Shown here: positions 53,739 to 58,040 of the stretch, in pieces
Numbering within the stretch: position 1 is the stretch's first letter
How the letters are laid out: every line of letters starts with the position of its first letter
Source: Gluconacetobacter sacchari
GTDB taxonomy: Bacteria; Pseudomonadota; Alphaproteobacteria; Acetobacterales; Acetobacteraceae
DNA: 58,040 bases
Assembly (NCBI RefSeq): GCF_014174255.1
Contig: NZ_JABEQJ010000029.1
Span: 1-58,040 of the forward strand
Direction of reading: 5' to 3'
The notes under the pieces: model-generated
Told to the model about the DNA's origin: nothing
Database searches by the model: none
The model's input: only the letters and a program-made list of their open reading frames with translations
Program-made: the position numbers and the translations under genes

Positions 53739-54364
53739 GCCGCTACAGCCAGCCAGCCAGCCGCGCGGCAGGCCGCGACACGTACCCGGCTGACGGGAAT
53801 GCCGAGGCCCGATGGCAGGTCCAGTCGCCAGGACTGCCCCTGCCGCACGGCCCGGGGCGCCGCATCGGCCGCCACCCAGAACGACCGATGCACCTGTAGC
53901 CCCGCCCCCACCCCCAGGCTGCCGATCGCATCGCGCAAGCGAAGCAGCGTCAGCACCTGGCCCTGGTCGGTATGAATCCGCAGGTAATGATCCTCCGCCT
54001 CCAGGGCGAGCAGCGTCGCCCCCGCCAGTTTCGGGGCATGCCGCCGGAGAAAGTCGCGGCACGGCATGCCCGGCGCCGGACCGGCGGAAACGACCTCCCC
54101 CTGCACGGGGCGCTCCCGCCACAGGCCATGGCGAATGACCGACAGGATCACGCCGAGCCCCAGCGCATCGACATAGAACCCGGTAAAGTCGCGGATCGTG
54201 CCGAACGTCCCGTCGCCCACCAGCATGCAGAGCGGCACGGCCGGTATGGATGCCAGCCCCAGAGTCAGGAGACAGGCATGAAAAGGCGGCAGGCCGTTCA
54301 CCCGGGCGCCCGAGCCCCCTCGCACCCGATAGCCCCACGTCCGGTACCGTCGCAACCATCGCAT
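53474..54364 (-). CDS. Membrane-bound LytTR regulator with extended C-terminus
   Basis: Two or more hydrophobic segments (HACLLTLGLASIPAVPLCML, FTGFYVDALGLGVILSVI) precede a LytTR DNA-binding domain (LALEAEDHYLRIHT, LLRLRDAI, QVHRSFWVAADA, IPVSRVRVAACRAAGWL). The domain ends near 53748, but the frame continues for about 90 more residues on the antisense of cdd. A stop codon (TAG) directly after AAGWL would be in frame if one CAGC unit of the adjacent (CAGC)4 tract were missing. The tail is thus probably spurious. The start may be 54388 or 54364. Confidence 0.7.
   Translation of the reverse strand: MRWLRRYRTWGYRVRGGSGARVNGLPPFHACLLTLGLASIPAVPLCMLVGDGTFGTIRDFTGFYVDALGLGVILSVIRHGLWRERPVQGEVVSAGPAPGMPCRDFLRRHAPKLAGATLLALEAEDHYLRIHTDQGQVLTLLRLRDAIGSLGVGAGLQVHRSFWVAADAAPRAVRQGQSWRLDLPSGLGIPVSRVRVAACRAAGWLAVAAQPVARSSGPKASGSNSARVRTSSTVPDGLTMRILRSGAPNSRIFWRQPPQGAQARSPPPQMTRSTMRRPPAATMAEIAPPSAQRPSG
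53746..53761. repeat. (CAGC)4 tetranucleotide tract
   Basis: Four tandem CAGC copies on the plus strand (GCTG on the coding strand) lie at the end of the LytTR domain. Loss of one copy puts a TAG directly after GWL; four copies keep the frame open into the cdd antisense. Slipped-strand changes here would toggle the protein length. Confidence 0.6.
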
Positions 54365-54863
54365 CGGAACATCGCGCTCGTCTCGCATGTCCCGCTCTGG
54401 GCCTGGCTTCTGCTGGCCTATCCGGTCCGGCAGGGGCTACGCGCCCTGTCGGACCGTACGGTCCCGCTCCGCCGCGTCGTGCTCATGCCGGTCATCTTCA
54501 TCGCCTGGGGGGCCTCCGGTCTGCTCGCACGATCAGGTACCAGCCCGGCGCCGTACCTGGCCTGGCTGGCGACCGCGGCCAGCCTGATGCCGGCCGGCTA
54601 CCGGATCGGCCCGCTCCACATGACGATCGACCGCGTCCGCGGGCTGGTGCGTCGCGCGGGCACCCCCTGGCCGCTGGTCAGGAATAGTCAGTCTGTTCGT
54701 CGCGCAATTCACCATCGGCATGGCAACGGCGATGCTTCCGGAGCAACGGCCCGAACTGGCCCTGCTGCGCGGCGCGCTCTCCGGCGCGATGGCCGGCTAT
54801 TTCCTGGGCTGGGCCCTGGCCTTCCGCCGTCGGTGGAAAGACGAAAGCCCCATCATCGCCTGA
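54278..54863 (+). pseudogene. DUF6622-like membrane protein, frameshifted
   Basis: The first part reads HVPLWAWLLLAYPVRQGLRA, VVLMPVIFIAWGASGLLA and PYLAWLATAASLMPAGYRI, as in DUF6622 membrane proteins. The rest continues in the +1 frame from about 54681: GIVSLFVAQFTIGMATAML, then LALLRGALSGAMAGYFLGWA, to a stop at 54861-54863. So one base is extra, or two are missing, just before position 54681. The gene begins inside the divergent LytTR region with no good start close to the first membrane segment. It is a decayed gene or a sequencing error. Confidence 0.65.
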
Positions 54864-54887
54864 AGGCGCCACGAGAGCCCGGCCCGC

Positions 54888-56180
54888 TCACGGGCGGCGG
54901 CTATCGGGCCGGCCCTCCCCCGCGATATCGGCCGAGGCCGCCAGCCCCCACCCAACCATCAGGAAGATCCAGCCCGCCGTGCGCACGGTAAACAGCGCGC
55001 TGCTCGATGCCAGCGGCCACAGCATCACGCAGCTCGTCACACACAGCATCGCCTGCCGCGGCGCTTGCCCCGGCGACAGCGCACGGACCATCCGCCATAG
55101 CCAGCACGCCACCATGGCCACGAAACAGGCCAGTCCCGCCAGCCCCGCCGTCGTCGCGACGTCCAGATAGATATTATGCGGATGAATGTTGCACCCCACC
55201 GCCGCTCCCCGGCTGGCAAGGACATGGCCGAACACCATCAGGTCGCGGACATAGGCCGGATCGGCACAGCCATTCCGAAACCCGTCCACCCCCAACCCCA
55301 GCCACGGATGCCGCATCACCATGTTTCCGGCACGGATATAGATCTGCCCATAGGGGCTGTCGGAAAAATGATGCATCTGGTCCAGGAAGCGGACGACCAG
55401 CTTGGCATAGGCCGGCGGCGACAGCACCGGCAGCAGCGCCAGCCCCGCCCCCCCCGCCAGCGCGGCCGCCAGTACCGGCCAGCGCAACCGGCGGATCAGC
55501 AAGGCCATCACGGCCAGCCCCAGCCCGAACAGCAGCGCGGGCATGCGCTGGCCGATCAGGATCATCGTCAGCGTCAGGAGCATGATCAGGCCCACACCGG
55601 CCAGCCGCGCGCGCCAGGACGATGCCTCCAGCCAGCGGGTGGCATAGACCATCAGGCCGGGAAAGACGACCATCAGCAGCGCCGCCCCGGCGCGCGGCTT
55701 GTAGAACGGCCCGGTCAGCGCCCCGTCCACCCAGCGCGGATAGCCCCACAGGTTGGTCCCCAGCAGATATTGCTGCCAGCATTCCACGACCAGCCACAGG
55801 GCGGCGACCGTCACCGACACCCCCAGCCACCGTCGCGCCGCGCCATCGCGCAGCACCCAGCGCTCCAACGCCACGCAGAACAGCAGGAACCGGCCCAGCA
55901 CCAACGCCTCGGCGACCGCATGGCCGGCGCCATGCATCACCGAGGACAGGATGGCCACGCCCCAGAACGCCAGGGCGAAGACCGGCCAACCCCGCCACCA
56001 GCCGCGATCGCGCGTCCGCACGCAATGCACCAGGAACAGCACGGCGACGCAGGATATGAATCCGTCGCTGATCGCCCGTCCCCGCAGCAGAAAGAACGGT
56101 AACGTCAGCGTCATCGCCAGGGCGATCCATCGCATCATGCTCTCGGACGCACCCGGGCGCCCATTGACGTGCTCAACCAT
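54888..56180 (-). CDS. O-antigen ligase family membrane protein
   Basis: This protein of about 430 residues has 10-12 membrane helices and the Wzy_C/O-antigen ligase loop (GLGVDGFRNGCADPAYVRDL, then HPHNIYLDVATTAGL). It may join polysaccharide to lipid A core or polymerise another surface glycan. Likely starts are 56180 or 56138 (MMRWIALAM). A gene on the other strand begins 12 bp inside its 5' end. Confidence 0.82.
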   Translation of the reverse strand: MVEHVNGRPGASESMMRWIALAMTLTLPFFLLRGRAISDGFISCVAVLFLVHCVRTRDRGWWRGWPVFALAFWGVAILSSVMHGAGHAVAEALVLGRFLLFCVALERWVLRDGAARRWLGVSVTVAALWLVVECWQQYLLGTNLWGYPRWVDGALTGPFYKPRAGAALLMVVFPGLMVYATRWLEASSWRARLAGVGLIMLLTLTMILIGQRMPALLFGLGLAVMALLIRRLRWPVLAAALAGGAGLALLPVLSPPAYAKLVVRFLDQMHHFSDSPYGQIYIRAGNMVMRHPWLGLGVDGFRNGCADPAYVRDLMVFGHVLASRGAAVGCNIHPHNIYLDVATTAGLAGLACFVAMVACWLWRMVRALSPGQAPRQAMLCVTSCVMLWPLASSSALFTVRTAGWIFLMVGWGLAASADIAGEGRPDSRRP

Positions 56181-56741
56181 CGTCCACGCATAACGCCATC
56201 CGGCGATTCGCGCATCCGATCATTCCCCGACCGTTCGGATGAAGCTTTTGAGATCCGCCACGAGCACGAAGGCCCGCCTCCCCCCGACATCGAGCGCCTT
56301 CGGTGCTTCGGCGCCGCCGCCAACAATTTCTCGTCTGTCTATCTCTGGCGACACGACACGACGTTCAGCGACTGGCTGCTGCGCGGCGGGTACGAGATCG
56401 TCACGGATTCATTCGGCCGCGCCGACATTCAGACGTTTTTCACGCTCGGCGCCTTCCGAGGCAACGGCTGCGAAGCCCGCTTCCTCTATCGGGATGACCG
56501 CGCCATTCCACGCGATGCCGACCTGACGGATTCCTTCACCCGCGAGGCCGCATGGGGGCGGGATTACGCGACACGCTCCGAAATCGTCGCAGTCGTCCTG
56601 GGCCTTGATCCGCGAAACTGGACATTCGTGCGTATCCTGTTATCCGAGGCCGAGCCCGAGGCAAGCACACCGGGCATCGCCTGCCAGATCGCCCATCTAT
56701 CGCGTCCGCTGCTCGACACGCTGCCGCGGGAAGGCCCGTGA
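56169..56741 (+). CDS. Hypothetical protein
   Basis: I do not recognise this 190-residue protein. There is no membrane segment or signal peptide. It has a Pro-rich N-terminus and aromatic-rich SSVYLWRHDTTFSDWLLRGG and DPRNWTFVRILL stretches. The ATG overlaps the divergent O-antigen ligase gene by 12 bp if that starts at 56180. No other in-frame start is close, so the first residues are uncertain. Confidence 0.5.
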   Translation: MLNHRPRITPSGDSRIRSFPDRSDEAFEIRHEHEGPPPPDIERLRCFGAAANNFSSVYLWRHDTTFSDWLLRGGYEIVTDSFGRADIQTFFTLGAFRGNGCEARFLYRDDRAIPRDADLTDSFTREAAWGRDYATRSEIVAVVLGLDPRNWTFVRILLSEAEPEASTPGIACQIAHLSRPLLDTLPREGP

Positions 56742-56788
56742 TGAACCGCCTCTTCGCGCCCGCAGGACCGCGCCCCTCGTCAATACGG

Positions 56789-57616
56789 TCAGTCCGCGAT
56801 GGCCGCGTCGAGCGCCGCCGCCAGGCGGTCCATGCCGGCCTGGGTCGGGTGGTACGCCACGGGGCGCGACCATCCGGGATTGCGGGGAGGATGGAAGCCG
56901 GTCACGAACGGCGTCGTCGAGCAGACATCATGGCCCGCTCCGATCAGAGACGACCGCACCACACCGACGTGATTCCGGACGGCGGCCTGCCCGATGACCC
57001 GTGCGAGTCGAATCGACACGCCGCGCAGCCACCCGATGTCGGCCGGGGAAAGCGGCAGTCCCACACAGTCCCGTCCGCCGCTGGCCGGCACGGCGGGAAG
57101 ATAGCCTAAAAGGACGATGCGCGCACCGGCCGCGCGGTGCCGAACCTCTGCGATCACCCGGTCGAGCCTGCCGGGCAGCGCCGCAAGACGCCGCGCGACC
57201 TCGGCCGCGTCGCCGACATGGCAGGCCGTGCCGCCGCTATCGCGACATGACAGGCCAAGCAGGTTGCCGACATAGCCGACGTCGTTGCCACCGATGAGAA
57301 TCGAGACCAGCTTCGTATCCGGCGTCACCGCTTCGATCTGCGCCGGGAAACCGTGCTGGCCATGGACGAGGATGGTATCGACCGTCGCGCCCGAGCACGC
57401 TACATCCACCAGATCGAAGTGATGCCACCCGGCCACCTGCCTTGCATAGTTCGACATCGAGCGTCCGCATGCCCCGCTGGCATGATCGGGCGTTCCGACC
57501 CCGGGACCCGCGGCGTAGGAGCTGCCCATCGACACATAGCGGATGCCGCCCGGCAATTGACCGGAAGCACCACTGACCAGCAACGCGCCGATCGTCATCA
57601 GGAACGGAATCTTCAT
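56789..57616 (-). CDS. Secreted SGNH/GDSL hydrolase
   Basis: This protein of about 275 residues is an exported esterase/lipase. The signal is FLMTIGALLVSGASG. Block I is YVSMGSSYAAGPG, with the Ser nucleophile; block III has LIGGNDVG; block V is VAYHPTQAGMD, with the His. Cysteines (GACGRS, DVACSG, LSCRDSGGTAC, DVCST) fit disulfide-bonded secreted SGNH enzymes of actinobacterial type. The region before the start holds IS debris, so the promoter may be recent. Confidence 0.82.
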   Translation of the reverse strand: MKIPFLMTIGALLVSGASGQLPGGIRYVSMGSSYAAGPGVGTPDHASGACGRSMSNYARQVAGWHHFDLVDVACSGATVDTILVHGQHGFPAQIEAVTPDTKLVSILIGGNDVGYVGNLLGLSCRDSGGTACHVGDAAEVARRLAALPGRLDRVIAEVRHRAAGARIVLLGYLPAVPASGGRDCVGLPLSPADIGWLRGVSIRLARVIGQAAVRNHVGVVRSSLIGAGHDVCSTTPFVTGFHPPRNPGWSRPVAYHPTQAGMDRLAAALDAAIAD

Positions 57617-57631
57617 GCAATCCTCGATATG

Positions 57632-57709
57632 GTTGGGGAGCATCGCGCCGATTCCGGCTCGGAACGGGCAGCGATGACATCGATCGCCGCCAAGATCGGC
57701 TGCACGGCA
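57632..57709 (+). mobile_element. IS3-family orfA fragment
   Basis: In one frame this reads VGEHRADSGSERAAM followed by TSIAAKIGCTA. This matches the part of IS3-family OrfA just after the first helix. Neither start nor end of an element is preserved. It lies immediately upstream of the SGNH hydrolase start on the other strand. Confidence 0.65.
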
Positions 57710-57778
57710 GGACGTCGTGAGATGGGCGATAACCGAGCGAGATTACTCACAGCGGCGCGCCTGCCGCCTGAATCGGTA

Positions 57779-57936
57779 TGAACCGCCCCGGGTTTACCGG
57801 AGAGTAAAACCCTCAAAGGATGAGCCCTATGACGAAGCAAAAATTCACCCCTGCTTATCCTGCTGACCTTCGAGAACGTGGAGTCCGGCTTTTTCGAGAG
57901 TACCGAGGTGACTACGTGTCAGGTTGTGAGACGTGA
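57779..57936 (+). mobile_element. IS3-family left end with truncated orfA
   Basis: TGAACCGCCCCGGGTTTACC at 57779 looks like an IS3-family terminal repeat. The ATG at 57829 starts MTKQKFTPAYPADLRERGVR and continues as an OrfA N-terminus for about 31 residues. It then leaves the family sequence and stops at 57936. The element is cut by a junction to IS21-type sequence. Confidence 0.7.
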
Positions 57937-58040
57937 CGAGCGCCGCATCGCCATGGCGAGCAAGATGGCGCAGTTCCCGTTCGTGCGGGAACTCGACGGC
58001 TTCGAGTTCGACGCCCAGCCGTCCCTCGATCCCCGGCAGA
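57923..58040 (+). mobile_element. IS21-family istB fragment, runs off the window
   Basis: The frame reads RRDERRIAMASKMAQFPFV and then RELDGFEFDAQPSLDPRQ. This resembles the N-terminal region of IstB, the ATP-binding helper of IS21 transposition. The beginning is missing at the junction with the IS3 fragment. It continues beyond the end of the window. Confidence 0.7.

Noticed and set aside
1-58040. CRISPR array, tRNA, rRNA or prophage
   Set aside because: No regularly spaced direct repeats, no cloverleaf-like sequence with a CCA end, and no phage structural genes were seen.

Overview
The window looks like chromosome of a high-GC alphaproteobacterium, most likely an acetic acid bacterium (Acetobacteraceae). 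This rests on gene content and order: a serine palmitoyltransferase sphingolipid locus, MmcB, the argH-lptM and lysA-TIGR02302 blocks, a TlpA-like thioredoxin next to argH, and very GC-rich third codon positions. No 16S or tRNA gene is present, so the assignment is inference. Nearly all of it is coding. Only the first 547 bases lack a gene, and the right end carries insertion-sequence debris.

Region 1 (548-14158) is a sphingolipid-type envelope lipid island. On the plus strand are a CDP-glycerol-transferase-like protein, a fatty acyl-AMP ligase, a dedicated acyl carrier protein and serine palmitoyltransferase. On the minus strand follow a diacylglycerol/ceramide-kinase-fold lipid kinase and a TAM41-like cytidylyltransferase. 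A second plus-strand operon holds a metallophosphoesterase, an LptF/LptG-like pair, a fatty acid hydroxylase-family protein, a MobA-like nucleotidyltransferase and a GT4 glycosyltransferase, mostly with overlapping stop and start codons. A lone beta-propeller resembling the N-terminal domain of plant glucosamine inositolphosphorylceramide transferase closes the island. Together they suggest synthesis of the long-chain base, its hydroxylation, phosphorylation and activation, head-group or sugar addition, and export. Ceramide synthase and 3-ketosphinganine reductase are not in the window.

Region 2 (14248-29535) is mostly core: mmcB, an inositol-monophosphatase-family enzyme, a SYLF lipoprotein-like protein, the fabD-fabG-acpP-fabF-mltG cluster, a YdcF protein, a degenerate methyltransferase-like protein, a leaderless OpuAC protein, an M13 peptidase, a Dabb protein, a ferritin-like protein and sucCD. 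An AT-rich inverted repeat sits between the ferritin-like gene and sucC.

Region 3 (29595-37144) has an orphan AT-richer gene, a GNAT/carbon-nitrogen-hydrolase pair, a TetR regulator, bioB, and a tightly coupled queE-queC-queD-SulP operon.

Region 4 (37286-43060) is a five-gene minus-strand operon: a Cache-GAF-cyclase-like sensor, an MlaE permease, an ABC ATPase-like protein without a recognisable Walker A, an MlaD/MCE protein and a lipoprotein. Both the cyclase and the ATPase domains look catalytically compromised. This is the best candidate here for an undescribed system.

Region 5 (43122-58040) has dnaQ, coaE, aroE, an N-formylglutamate amidohydrolase-family gene, tlpA-like, argH, lptM-like, gmhA, TIGR02302, lysA, cdd, a membrane LytTR regulator whose frame runs through the antisense of cdd next to a (CAGC)4 repeat, a frameshifted DUF6622-like gene, an O-antigen-ligase-family protein, an unknown protein, a secreted SGNH hydrolase, and fragments of IS3 and IS21 elements.
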